Source: Torymus aiolomorphi (taxonomy: Eukaryota; Arthropoda; Insecta; Hymenoptera; Torymidae). From it: a stretch of DNA of 64,000 bases. Shown in pieces: positions 43,910-55,225 of this stretch. Position numbers and translations under genes: made by a program. The DNA is taken from positions 125,933,810-125,997,809 of the forward strand of contig CM070876.1 of NCBI GenBank assembly GCA_036365515.1, in the 5' to 3' direction. A model generated the notes under the pieces. That model was not told the origin of the DNA. It did not search any database and saw nothing but the letters and a program-made list of their open reading frames with translations. Each line of letters begins with the position of its first letter. Positions within the stretch are counted from its first letter, which is position 1.

Positions 43910-44225
43910 GTTTTTATCCGTGTTTCCTAATCGTCTCATCTGTTTCGCAGATGAACATGACAAGTCCACGTCGATTGCCATCATGTGTGATCACAGGCAG
44001 ATAAAGCTTGCGTCTTGGTCTCGTTCACGGTCGTCGTGGTCTTGTTGGAGTCCCCATATAGCCAACTGTTCTCAAACAGACAGATAGACAAGCAAACATT
44101 ATTAGAGCAAGTGTATTAAAATTTATAGAACAATCTACATAACCTCTACCCCTCTCCTTTCTGCACCCAGCACACAGACTCACAGCCAGACAGACAGATT
44201 TATGCCCAACTCCAAAAGAGGAAAT

Positions 44226-44273
<48 letters not shown>

Positions 44274-44692
44274 TCACACACACACGCACGCATGCACGCA
44301 CGCTCGCACACACACATAAATACCGCATAGAGATATGAACATCAATGCACAATAGAGTATTTATGACGAGTGATCTGCCATGTAATGCCATGTTTACAAT
44401 ATATTTTTAATAGCGCCAAAGTATCCCCCTGGGCAACGCGCTCTGGTCTCACTTATTATAGTAAATAATGTATGTATATTTTATATGTATTTTGCACATT
44501 TTTTTAATCTCATTAGAGAATCAGCTATCAATGTTCATGGATTAGTACTACAGGGGATGCAAGGAACAAGGACAAGCAGCGAAGCAGTGCCAATATACAC
44601 CAGATGATGGTGGTGGTTGTACGATGATTATGGTCAAGCCCAGAACCACCAGCCCCTGCCTCAGTCCTGCTCTTGTCAGGCCTAAAGTACGT

Positions 44693-44728
<36 letters not shown>

Positions 44729-46187
44729 TTATTTCCTTTTTTGGAGTTGGTCATAAACCTGTCTGCCTGGCTGTGGGTCTGTGTGCTGGGTGTCGAAAGG
44801 AGAGGGATAGAGGTTATGTAGATTGTTCTATATATTTTAATACGCTTGCTCTAATAATGTTTGCGTGTCTATCTGTCTGTTTGGGAACAGTTGGCTATAT
44901 GGGGACTCCAACGAGACTACAATGACTGCGAACGAGACCAAGACGGAACCTTTATCTGCCTGTGATCACACATGATGACAATCGACGTGGACTTGTCATG
45001 CTCATCTGCAAAATAGATGAGACGATCAGAAAACACGGATAAAATCAAAAGGATATTCATGGATTTTGATATGGTCCTTAAGTCACATGATTCTTCGTAC
45101 ATTATGCAATGCGTTGACTGTTTCATTACAGTTTCGGATGTGTTTCCATGGAGATAATGGTGACATGTTTAGACAATCCTTTAAAAAGGAGCAGCCAAGC
45201 AATAAGTACCTCAAAATTCTTTATGAAAAGTTCATTTAACAGAAAGTATTTGTTTTAACGAACAATAAATATTCGTCATTATATTTAATAATATGTTCGT
45301 TGGATTTGTTTATATTGTGAATTTCTAATGTACCATTATTTTTATTTCTTCGTAATAGACTCTAAAAGCACGTTAAGCACGTGAAGACTACCAATATTGT
45401 TTTGTTTGGCAATCATAAAAATATGAAAAAGTAGCTTACATAAGTGGATCGTCAACTCTTACAACTCATCCAAGACCAATGGAACAAACTACCTTGAAAC
45501 ATGCCAATTTACTTATTCTTACTGGTTTAGAACAAATGCCCATAACAAATCCTGACACTATGTTGGGTGAACTGTGCATGACAGTTGATAAGTTACTATG
45601 GTTGTAGCTATAATCATAACTTCATTTTAAACTACTTAATAACCATTAATGAAGAAAATGAAAGATTATTATCATTCTTTCATTCGCTATATAATCTATA
45701 TTAATTTTCGCTATGACATTGCGCTCAGGAGATTGTGTATTAATACCTTGCTATCCATCTGGTGTAGTTTATGATTTGTTTCAGTTCCTATGTTCACATT
45801 TAGGCAAGTTAGGCGTTTCTCAAGTTCCTTTATTTTGTATATGACCTGTTGCTGAGACATCATTAGCTTATTCAAATATTTTAGGGGAATGGCTTTCAAT
45901 GAAAAAGCAAAATAAAGTTTATCTTCGAGAAGAGCCATTCCCACATGCATTTCATGTGAAAAATGCTAGATTAAAATATTACACATCTACTTATGCTCAA
46001 GGTTTCAGTACATATTATAGGCAATCTTGTGTTGTATTTTGTTGTCATCCAAGTAAAAAAAAAAATTTTAAGGCATAAGCTAAGCTAAATAACGTAAGTT
46101 TTACGAGACTTTTTTCTCGAGCTCGGATAGAACGCACATGTACCGCTCAGTAGTTGGGTTGTCATTTTCTTCGTTAAAATGAGTTGT

Positions 46188-46447
46188 CACTATCTCATTT
46201 CTTTTCTCTCGATTCTATGAATTTCCAGTAATATGAAGATTAAAGAGGGATGGCAAATAATGATTAATCGATTTAGTCGATCCAGCTATTGAGCGGTAGT
46301 CTGATTGTTAAATTGCTGTGGTTTGCTGACTCGATGTAATGTAACCATACACGGTAACTAGCTTAGTATTCTTAATATTTGCATTCCCAAAGCGACAAGC
46401 TGCAGTTATCTGCACTGGCATATCTGAACTTTTGAGAATCACTAATG
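46188..46447. other. AT-rich spacer
   Basis: No gene is seen between the outer end of the inverted repeat and the kinase relic. Confidence 0.5.
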
Positions 46448-46639
46448 GGCGCGTTTGGGCTCGGCAGGCTGAACGAGGAGTTTTGGGATCTGCGACTGTA
46501 GGATATACGCTCGCTGGCGACTCTCGGCGTGGGTGGCTTCGGGCGGATGGAGCTGGTGCAGATAGCCGGAAACATTTCGCGCTCGTTCGCCCTAAAGCAG
46601 ATGAAGAAGGTGCAGATCGTGGAGACGCGACAGCAGCAG
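46448..46639 (+). pseudogene. cGMP-dependent protein kinase exon relic
   Basis: In one frame the segment reads LNEEFWDLRL, a TAG stop (46499-46501), then RSLATLGVGGFGRMELVQI, SRSFALKQMKK and QIVETRQQQ. GVGGFGR is the Gly-rich ATP loop and FALK holds the ATP-anchoring Lys of protein kinases. The run TLGVGGFGR-ELVQ..FALK..K.QIVETRQQ is typical of cGMP-dependent protein kinases (the foraging family). The stop fits CAG to TAG. Met for Val after the loop also fits a transition. It ends just before a run of A (46651) and the start of LINE-4. No neighbouring exon is seen. It may be a broken duplicate exon or a captured fragment. Confidence 0.7.
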
Positions 46640-46682
46640 TAGTAAAAGTAAAAAAAAAAAATCATGCCTAACTGATGTTTTT

Positions 46683-47959
46683 ATGATATGTCCCAAATAC
46701 GTGGAGCTCAACATAACCTCGAAAGACAGTGAAGTTAATCTTAGTGAATCTGCAAGAACGTTAATTGCGAAAATTAAATGTACAAAAGAAGAACTAATTA
46801 AACAGCAAATCTTAAATGAAATATCTATTATAGAAAATTCACGAAATGCAGAAAATTCACGAAGAGCAGATGAATGTGATAAACTTGATGCCACTATACT
46901 ATCTGAAAACAGGGAACTAGATAATCTAAAAACTGAAAATAAAATATTAAAAGAACTAAAGCATGAACTTACTGATAAAAACGCTATATTAAAAGAACTT
47001 TTAGAAAATATTAAAAACGGAAAGGTTAAAGATTCAGAAATAAAGCAGTATAACCAAAAAACATGCAGAAGTTATAACTGCGAAATCGCCAATTAAAACT
47101 AAATAATACCCAAAATAATAGTTAAAAACCTCAACAATGAACCTAAATACTTCGCTGAATTTTCTAAAAATATATGTGATTGTTTAATAGAAAAAAAAGA
47201 TATACAAATTAAATGTGTGAAAAAATTGAAGTGAAGAAATAAGAAGTAAGAATGAAAGAAGTGCTATAGCAACAGCTGAGTTACTTAACAAGAAACTTTC
47301 CAATAACTGTAAAACCATCATTGAAAGTATTGAATTACCTAAAATGAAAATTGTTGGAGTTGATTACTATGCTAATAGGAGTTTGAAAGAATTGGAAAAA
47401 GACTTGAATGAGAGGAACTTTAATGATTACAAAGAACAGTGTAAAATACTGCACATAAATCATAAAGATGATGATTCTAGAAAGATAAGCATAATAGTAG
47501 AAGTGTCAAGAGAATTATACAAACGAATAAAAAATAATGAAGACAGAATTTTTATTGGACACCAATGCTGCAAGGTATGGGATCTAATCAACGTTAAGCT
47601 GTGTTTTAACTGTGGATGGTTTGGGCACAGTACAATGAAATGCAAAAATACGCATTGCTGTATAAAATTTGTAGGTCCGCATTCATCTGTTCAGTGTGAT
47701 AAATCTGAAAATACATACCCACATGGCTAACGATATGGAAAAATGTGCAATACTAAAAAATAAACTCAACAGATACATAGATATGACTGACTATCCGATA
47801 AGACCTACTATACCAAGATATGTAGGTAATGTAGGAAACAGCAGCAAAAATACTAAGGTAAAAACGGTGATCAATGTACTAAACAAGAAAACTACGAGTG
47901 GAGCTAGTGCATTGCAGCCTTCAAGCAGTTTGCAACGATCTCCCCAGCGAAAGGAATAA
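46683..47959 (+). pseudogene. LINE-4 ORF1: coiled coil and zinc knuckles
   Basis: From ATG 46683 a helical region with Leu/Glu/Lys heptads (ENRELDNLKTENKILKELK) runs to 47096. Stops and frameshifts occupy 47097-47343. From 47344 the C-terminal half reads MKIVGVDYYANRSLKELEKD, RIFIGHQCCKVWDL and a Gag-like knuckle CFNCGWFGHSTMKC followed by a second Cys/His set (CCIKFVGPHSSVQC). A frameshift near 47725 leads into the last ~80 codons, ending TAA at 47957-47959. Gag-like ORF1 proteins of this plan bind element RNA in Jockey/R1-type LINEs. At least three lesions. Confidence 0.75.
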
Positions 47960-48453
47960 TGGATCAACACATCGACTTTGTAGAAGAATTACAAAAGGAA
48001 GTAATAAGCGAAGAAATTTCTTATATGGATCTGAAAACTCTTAATGAAAATTTAAATAGAAATGATTTTAGTCAGGAATTACTATTAATAATATGCTTGA
48101 AAAGGAATATTTTCAGGATTTTATAAACACAACTAGACCGAATGACAACATGGAACCGAATGGCACGTGCATTGACAACATGTATATTAGAACTAAGTCT
48201 ATTGATACTATATCTTTTAAACTACTAATTCCCTTTACTGACTACCCTATATTTCTGAAATTAAGCAAATCACCGAAGCAAAAGAAAAATACTACTAATT
48301 ATAGTTACAATTATAATGAACTTTACAGAGTAGCTAGCATGAAAAATTGGACTAATATAGAGTCAATAAATGATCCTCATACAGCTACTAACCTACTGAT
48401 ATCTGAAATAAGAGACTGTCTGGAAAAATCTAGGAGTATATTTAAAACAAAAT
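47959..48453 (+). pseudogene. LINE-4 ORF2, N-terminus and endonuclease end
   Basis: ATG 47959 overlaps the ORF1 stop (TAATG). About 40 residues (MDQHIDFVEELQKEVISEEI) are followed, after an apparent deletion near 48085, by the end of an endonuclease domain: FQDFINTTRPN, NGTCIDNMYIRT and FTDYPIFLKL. The bulk of the endonuclease is missing. It runs into the PLE-C target site. Confidence 0.7.
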
Positions 48454-48589
48454 AATAAGAGTAATATTTAAAGAAGACGCTAATGGTAGTAGTGATAAAT
48501 AAATGTTGATTGCAGCTAATGGCCAAGGTTACTGCCAATATTTTGTTGTACGAGATGGTAAAAAATAAAACAACAAATTTATTTTACAT

Positions 48590-48636
48590 TAACAACGTTT
48601 CGGACATCATTTATTACTGAATGTCCCTTCAGGTAA
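48590..48636 (-). ncRNA. hammerhead-like motif, PLE-C 3' end
   Basis: Minus strand reads CCTGAAGGGACAT..ATGTCC-GAAACGTTG. GGACAT/ATGTCC forms stem II. The core lacks the full CUGAUGAG, so this is a degenerate form. Confidence 0.5.
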
Positions 48637-49064
48637 CTAGTAAACAAAAAAATAGATACAATTTTATTTTATACAACACGTATGAATAAATAAATTAAGC
48701 AACACGTAAGAACAACTAACGAATGACACAACGTCTGTTTTTGATGTAGTGCGGAGAGCTGTCCGTTTGTCAAAGTAAAAATTAAATCAGAAAATCTCGT
48801 ATATATACTAATAATTTTGAGTGTGTGTACAATATATATACGTGTAACAATGTATGTGTGGCTCAATAACATAGGTAAATGATTTAGGTGGGCGCAGCCC
48901 ACTCCGACGAGTTCGAACGCGAAGAAGAGGTATCAAGAAAACATATTGATATAGAAGTATATCTTAGAAGCGCGTTGCTCTTAAATGGCTATAAGACGTG
49001 ACTATATATAACTACGGTATATGTTCTCCTGATATCCGCTCAACCAAATTCTGCCGTTATCATA

Positions 49065-50600
49065 CTAGGAAGGAGATAAAAATTCAAAATTACTTATCAT
49101 CACATTATATTCTTTAGGAAGTTTATTTATTTCAAATTGTTTATTCATAAAGTTCTTTTGTGTGTGTATGTATAATGCTTCGGAAAATAGTCTTTTATCT
49201 TTATTAATTTCTTGGTCTAATATATTAACGTTATCAAAGTTTATAGTATGGCTTTTATCTATCCTGCGTATGTGTAAACATGAATTTTTATCTTCTTCGA
49301 TGTATTTTTTATGGTGTTCCTTGATTCTTACGCCGAGACGTCTACAAGTTTGACCAACGTAAGACGAATTAGAATTGTTACAATTTATTTTACAAACCAC
49401 GTTAGATTTCTCTAATTTCACATTTTTGTCTTTGCCTAATACTATAATATTATTCATCTTATTCTGTGTGCTGAATATTACATTTGTATTTAATCTTTTA
49501 AAGAAATTTTTTGCAAAGCGTTCAATTTCTTTTACATATGGTAAACAAATAAAGTTTTTATTTTCGTTATTTGAGTTTTGTTGTGTATTTGTGCAATTTC
49601 TAATTTTTTTCAGTCGTTTTTTTATATAAAATTCAATAAAATCTATTGGATAGTCATTTTTTGTTAAAACATTTTTGATAAATTTAATATTCTTTTTATG
49701 AAAGGAAGAATGTGCAAGTTTAATGGCTCGATCTATAAGAGAATAAATGATGGCTATTTTATTACTCATCGGATGGTGTGAATTAAAATTTAAATATCTA
49801 CCGGAAAAAGTGGGTTTTCTATACCAATCGGTTATAATTTTATTTCGTTCGTTAATAATGATCTTAACATCCAAAAAGCTAATACTGTTATTTTGTAGTT
49901 TTTCAACTGTGAATTGTAGATTTTTATCATAATTATTAAACGTGTTTAATGTTTCTTCTATGTGATCTTTGTGTATACACAACAATACATCGTCTACATA
50001 TCGAAAATAAAATAGAGGCTTTTTAATTAACTGATTTATACAAAATGTCTCCAGATCTTCCATAAAATATCAGATAAGACAGGGCTTATCGGGTTGCCCA
50101 TGGCAGACCCAAAAGTTTGTCGGTAAAATTAATTGTTAAATTGGAAGTAATTGTTATTTAGAATGAACTTGATCACTTTACAAAATTCTGAGAGATTCAA
50201 ATTAGTTTTATTGTGTAATTGGTGCCATCTTTTTTCAATAGCTTGTGTAATACTAGATATTCTGGGACATTAGTGAATAGGCTTACAACGTCAAAGCTAA
50301 CAACTTCGTGATTATTAGGGATTTCTAATTTATCAATTTTTTCGTTTAGTTCGAAACTGTTGTCGATATGCGACGGAGGTATTTTTATGTTCTTTTGTAA
50401 AAACTTTGCAAAAAATTTTGATATTTCATATGTAGGAGAATTAATAGTTGATATGATAAGTCGTACCGGAAAACCAACTTTATGAATTTTCACTAATCCA
50501 TACGCCTTTGAGATATTAAATTTATTCAAAATTGGTTCAAATTTGTTTCCTGTAGCTGTGGCGTCTGTTTTGTTAAGCCACTTGATTATCTTATTTGTTT
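49065..50600 (-). pseudogene. PLE-C reverse transcriptase with GIY-YIG endonuclease
   Basis: The upstream frame (50529-50197) has SKAYGLVKIHKVGFPVRLI and VVSFDVVSLFTNVPEYLV. A frameshifted stretch follows with the equivalent of the QTFGSAMGNPISP motif (50115-50075). The main frame (50063-49065, 332 residues) has FYFRYVDDVLLCI (catalytic YVDD), ISFLDVKIIINERN, TDWYRKPTFSGRYLNFNSHH and the GIY-YIG signature NSSYVGQTCRRLGVRIKEHH. It aligns throughout with PLE-A and PLE-B but is clearly a separate subfamily. Confidence 0.85.
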
Positions 50601-50644
50601 CATACGCTTTGTATAAAATAAAATTGTATCTATTTTTTGTTTAC

Positions 50645-50695
50645 TAGTTACCTGAAGAGGGGATTCAGTAATAAAAGATGTCCGAAACGTTGTTA
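50645..50695 (+). ncRNA. hammerhead-like motif, PLE-C inverted 5' end
   Basis: TTAC-CTGAAGAG-GGGA..TGTCC-GAAACGTTG. It matches the minus-strand motif at the other end with a few substitutions; stem II is weakened. Confidence 0.5.
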
Positions 50696-50795
50696 ATGTG
50701 AAATAAATTTGTTGTTTTATTTTTACCATCTCGTACAACAAAATATTGGTAGTAACCTTGGTCATTAGCTGCAATCAACATTTAATAAGAGTAAT

Positions 50796-51454
50796 CCTAG
50801 AAAAGAGTGGATTACTAAAGCTCTCATGATCTCATGTCAAAAGAAAGAACAACTGTACATCAAGATGCGTAAAGAACCAAATAATATAAAATAAAATTAG
50901 AATATAAGAACTATACTAAGTGTCTTGATAAGATCGTCGAAGAGGCCAAAATTAAACACGAAAGAAAATTATTTAAGAATGATATCAATAATCCTAAGCG
51001 ACTTTGGAAACAAATAAAAATAAAATTTGAAGCAAATTCACAAAATGAAAACACAATAAGTAAAATAAAAGTAAATAATCAAACTACGATAAATGATCCA
51101 AAACATATTGCTAATCACATGAACTCATGTTTTTGTAATATCCGAAAAGATCTAAGTAATAAAATTACTAATACTAAGGGAAAAAGATTACATCTACCAC
51201 CAATGAATAGCAACTCTGTCTTTAATGAAGACAGAGTTGCTAAACCAACTAATAATGCTGAGATTTTAAATATAATTAAGAATATGAAAATGAAAAATGG
51301 TGGAGTAGATAACATTACAACAAAAGCCTTGAAAATATTATCAAACCTAATTGTTAATTCATTAACACATATATTCAACCTCTGTTTCGAGAATTCAATA
51401 AGGCCTGAAGCACTAAAAATGACTGAAGTTATACCACTCTACAAATCTAACTAA
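50796..51454 (+). pseudogene. LINE-4 ORF2, linker and start of RT
   Basis: After the duplicated PLE-C target, coding goes on with NPRKEWITKALMISCQKK, LDKIVEEAKIKHERKLF, NDINNPKRLWKQIK and then KNGGVDNITTKALKI and ALKMTEVIPLYKSN, the first RT motifs. It ends at TAA 51454; the RT catalytic part is absent. Confidence 0.75.
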
Positions 51455-51589
51455 CTAACGCGACACTAACTGCGACACTAACAGTCGCGGAATAAGCGCA
51501 TCCCGTAGCAGCCTCATCGGAGGACTATTCAACAGCTCGACAAGCAGTAACACACCTGCAACATCTTCTCTTTTAATAATAACAGCGTA

Positions 51590-52695
51590 CTTATCCCTCA
51601 GAGCACGCTGGATCTTTTTTTCCAGCACTTTAATATGCTCCAGGCGCAGTTCAACGAAATAAAAGCCTTCATGAATCGCAATTAAGCGTTCGCCAATAAA
51701 TCTTCATCTTCTGTACCAGCGGCAGAGGAGATGAACAGAGATTTGGTGGCGCTGATTTCTGCTTTGCAGGAATTAACAAATAAGCAGACCTCCCAGCTGG
51801 AGGAACTGCGGATAGATCGCTAACTGCTTCTGGAAGAAAATAAGCTCATGAAAGAGCAGATTAAGAATCTGCATGCTGATCTCCGTGCTCTGAGGGAAGA
51901 TACCAATAATGCTGGCGTCATTTCCCTTCAATCCTGTTCCAGCACATCTTTGGCTACTTCCTGTCCTAGGTCGGGGCGTGGGGCTGGGGCCGCGGAATTC
52001 AGCGACGAATGTGCTGAGGGCCGCGAGGTAATTATTCATGGAGTTTTAAAGCAAGATGTGAAAACCTCTAACGAGGCCCTAAACGACTTTGCCTTTACGG
52101 TGCTCAGTACCGTTCTCCCGTCTTTTGAACGGGAAAATGTTGCTGGCGTCCGTGTCTTCAAACCCCGCGACCCGCCCCGGGGTAGAAAAGATCTAACGGA
52201 AGAGGGCTTGGGGCCGACTTCAGAGGGGGGGCGCCACCGTCCTGTTTCGTTAAGCTTTCCCGGGCGGGACTGGTTGGAGATGTGATGCGGGCCAAGAGTG
52301 CGCTTGCTAATAATTATTTGAACACTAACCATATCAACCCCAAGCTGCTTGGTCAGTCTTCATCGCTCTGCATGCCCGGACACAAAATATACATTAACGA
52401 GTCGTTGCCTCACGACAAATTCCAACTATTTAAAAGTCTGAAGCCCATTGCACTGGGGCTGGGCTTCAAATATGTCTGGCATGCCGGCGGTAGATTTCTG
52501 GCTAGGCGCAAGGGAGGCGAGTGTGTGCATGTATTTGCGTCTGCTGTCGACCTTCAAGCCATTCAAATGGCGTGTCAGTCCGTCTCCAATATAAGAGGGC
52601 CAGTCGCGACATACACCACGGACAGTAATACGAACGCTATGGCACGGGACAGTCCGGAGGACGGATTGACAAGCAACTCGGTGACACCATCCTGA
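51590..52695 (+). pseudogene. LINE-2 ORF1
   Basis: A coiled-coil region (MNRDLVALISALQELTNKQT, KEQIKNLHADLRALRED) with one stop near 51821, a low-complexity middle, and the FP-like C-terminal domain: AKSALANNYLNTNHINPKL, KIYINESLPHDKFQLFK and FKYVWHAGGRFLARRKGG. A frameshift lies near 52270. It stops at TGA 52693-52695 with ORF2 in the same frame. No PHD finger is visible upstream. Confidence 0.75.
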
Positions 52696-55225
52696 CCTGT
52701 TTCGTCCGGGGAAGACGGGTCGGTGAAGAGGAGTTCCCTTAGGACTGGATTCCTTAATGTGAACTCTGTACGAGCTCACATTGGGGGGCTTCGCCTCTTT
52801 CTCGCTGAGCATTCCTTCTATGACATCTTTGGAATTGCTGAGACATGGCTGGGCCCGGTCGTGGATGACAGTCTCATTCGGATCCCGGGCTACTTAATAA
52901 TCAGGCAGAACCGCAATGTGAATGGAGGTGGAGTTGCTCTGTTCGTGCGTAACGGACTTAAAATTAATAGATTAGCTGCTTCCGAGACGCAATGCCTCGG
53001 TCTGCCTAATATCCCGGAATACTTATTTTGCAGCGTGCAGCAAGGAGGTAGCTCTCCTCCAGTTCTGATTGGGGTTACTTACAGACCACCGCATGTAACT
53101 ATGCAACAAAATCCCGATCTGTTTACCACATTGCGTGATCTTAACAGTGATTTTAGCCATAAAATCATCATGGGAGATCTGAATGCCGACATGTTATCCG
53201 AGTCCGGCGACGCTAACACTATCAGGCGTCTAACTGAGAAGTTATCTCTACAGTTGATCCGCCATAGCCTCACGTACCATAACCTCAAACGTGGGTCACA
53301 CACATGGACCGACTACAAGGGCATCGACTCGATGTCTCTCGTGGATCTGCTGCCGCGTTGCGATTGGATGGCCATGAGTTCCATTGAATTCGATCTGGAG
53401 GGAGCTTTACAATCTCTCAATATAAATTTATTTTCTGTCATTTATCAACCGGCACCAATTAAAACGGTTTGTCCCAATAAAAAGTATGCTCCTTGGTTTG
53501 GATCTGAGCTCAGGTAACTCGTTGATAAGCGGAATACAATAAGACGCTATAAACGTACTGGGCGAGCTGAGCTGCTGAACGAGTTTCTTCGACTCAGCAA
53601 TGAGATCGATGTGCACTCAGCTCAAGAGCGGAATACCTTCCTTATTAACCATCTTTCTGGCGCTGTTGATGATAACAAGAATATTTGGAAAGAAATGCGC
53701 AACCTCGGTCTCTTCCCAAAGCGAAAAGAGGAGGACTTTCACGGCTTCACGCCGGGTGAGCTAAACGAGCACTTCGCGGGGATTTCTCTCTTCCCCCCTT
53801 GAAAACCTGGAAGATGCAATGGACACTATTTTATCTACTAGTGAAGAGGGCTTCTCCTTCAGCCCAGTCAATTTGAATGCCGTGGTCCTTGCCATCTCGC
53901 ACTTCTCCTCCCAGGCAAGAGGAGTGGACGGGGTTCCCCGAGATGTGATCGTTAAGGCTCTTCCAATCATTGGCGACTTCATTGTTAAACTATTTAACTT
54001 CTCTTTCGTTCAGGGGGTCTTTCAGAATATCTGGTAACAGGCGCAGTTGATTGCTCTAAAAAAGAATGCAAATCCAGAGAATCTTAGTGACTTCCGTCCT
54101 ATTGCACTCCTCTGCTTCCTGTCGAAAGTGCTCGAAAAGGTTGCCCATGCCCAAATCACGGAGTACTTAAATAAAAATAATATCCTGGATCCCCTCCAGG
54201 CTGGATTTAGAAAACACCACAGTACCCAGACTGCTCTACTCAAGCTGACTGATGATGTATGCATGGCCATCGACAGGAAAAAGGTGACGCTCTTGCTACT
54301 TTTTGATTTTAGCAAAGCTTTTGACACCATGTCACCGACTAAGTTACTATCGAAGCTCCAGCGGCTGGGGATCCCATGGATGGCCCTCCTGTGGATTAAA
54401 TCTTACTTGCAAGGACGAACCCAGATGGTTATTTCCAACAAAAATGGATGTTCGGATTGGTTGGAAACCAATCGGGGTGTTCCGCAGGGTTCCATCCTAG
54501 GGCCCTTGCTGTTTAGCTTATATGTCAATGACTTGCAAGACCTACTCGATGGTCAAACAATCAAGCATCTATTTTACGCAGATGACCCCCAGATTTATCT
54601 GCACATCACCAAAGATAAATTCATGGAGGGAGTGACTCGGCTGTCTGAAGCAGCGCAGCTGGTGGCTGGATGGGCCGGGGGCTCTGGCCTGCATCTCAAT
54701 CCTGCCAAGGCTAAAGCAATATTCTTTGGTTCGGTTAGAAACGTCAATGATCTCAACACTGAGATTGAGAACAGGAACTTGGCAGATTTCAAGGTGCAGG
54801 ACGGGGTGTATGCCCCTTTCAGTGATTCGGTTGTGAGCCTTGGTGTTACACTTGACAGTAAATTAACTTGGTAATCGCAAGTTGACTCTGTTACGAAGAA
54901 AGTCAATAAATTCCTATACAACTTGCGGTTTATTAGGAATTGTACCACCGAGGTTCTCTGCAGATTAGTTGAGTCCTTAGTCCAACCCCACCTGGACTAC
55001 TGTACTGTGGTGTACCTAGACGCGATGGATGAACAGCGACTACGTCTACAACGACTGAGCAATTCGTGTGTGAGATACATTTTTGGGATAAGGAGGAATG
55101 AGCACATCACCACTCACAAGAGGCGTCTTGGCTGGCTCAAGTCTGACTCTCGCAGACTCTATTTCGAAGCAACTCTTCTCTATAAAATTAAAAGGTTGCG
55201 CAAGCCAGAATATCTCGGGCGATAG
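52696..55225 (+). pseudogene. LINE-2 ORF2: endonuclease-RT
   Basis: The frame is open from the ORF1 stop, with no ATG before the endonuclease (LRTGFLNVNSVRAHIGGLR, GIAETWLGPV, NVNGGGVALFV, IMGDLNADM). About 45 codons between TWTD and YKGID are deleted relative to LINE-1, removing the last endonuclease motif. RT follows in pieces broken at 53515, 53800, 54037 and 54874: FDFSKAFDTM, RGVPQGSILGPLLF and FYADDPQIYLH with the catalytic YADD near 54577. The C-terminal piece (54923-55225) includes RRLGWLKSDSRRLYFEA, which shows the Trp that is mutated in LINE-1. Confidence 0.85.

Larger units (their letters stand above)
38701..46187. repeat. second large inverted repeat, ~1.65-kb arms, split by copia
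   Basis: ACAACTCATTTTAACGAAGA at 38789 is the reverse complement of the sequence ending at 46187. Pairing continues inward: left arm 38789-40087 plus 43910 to about 44270, right arm about 44695-46187, loop about 44270-44694. Matching landmarks include the tandem CA tract (44227-44270) against GT (44696-44726). The copia element is present only in the left arm, so it came later. Short open frames in the arms (for example the minus frame at 45950-45711 with HVGMALLEDKLYFAFSLKAI) have no recognised family. Confidence 0.85.
48466..50783 (-). mobile_element. PLE-C: Penelope-like element inserted in LINE-4
   Basis: Flanked by the direct 12-mer AATAAGAGTAAT at 48454-48465 and 50784-50795. The two ends are inverted copies of each other (about 48505-48665 and 50622-50782), each with a hammerhead-like motif. 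Minus-strand coding holds the RT from its central part on and a GIY-YIG domain. The N-terminal part of RT is missing. Confidence 0.85.
46650..51454 (+). mobile_element. LINE-4: different LINE, truncated, interrupted by PLE-C
   Basis: ORF1 with a coiled coil and zinc knuckles (46683-47959), ORF2 joined by a TAATG overlap (47959), endonuclease and early RT pieces (to 48453 and 50796-51454). PLE-C (48466-50783) is inserted with a 12-bp target duplication, AATAAGAGTAAT. The element breaks off inside RT near 51454, next to LINE-2. Its proteins are unlike those of LINE-1, -2 and -3. Confidence 0.8.

Noticed and set aside
44025..44925. Open frames over (CA)n and (GT)n tracts in the inverted repeat
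   Set aside because: Mirror-image frames of a microsatellite and its flanks; no domain.
46432..46671. 79-codon open frame covering the kinase relic
   Set aside because: It is in a different frame from the kinase-like translation and has no similarity of its own.
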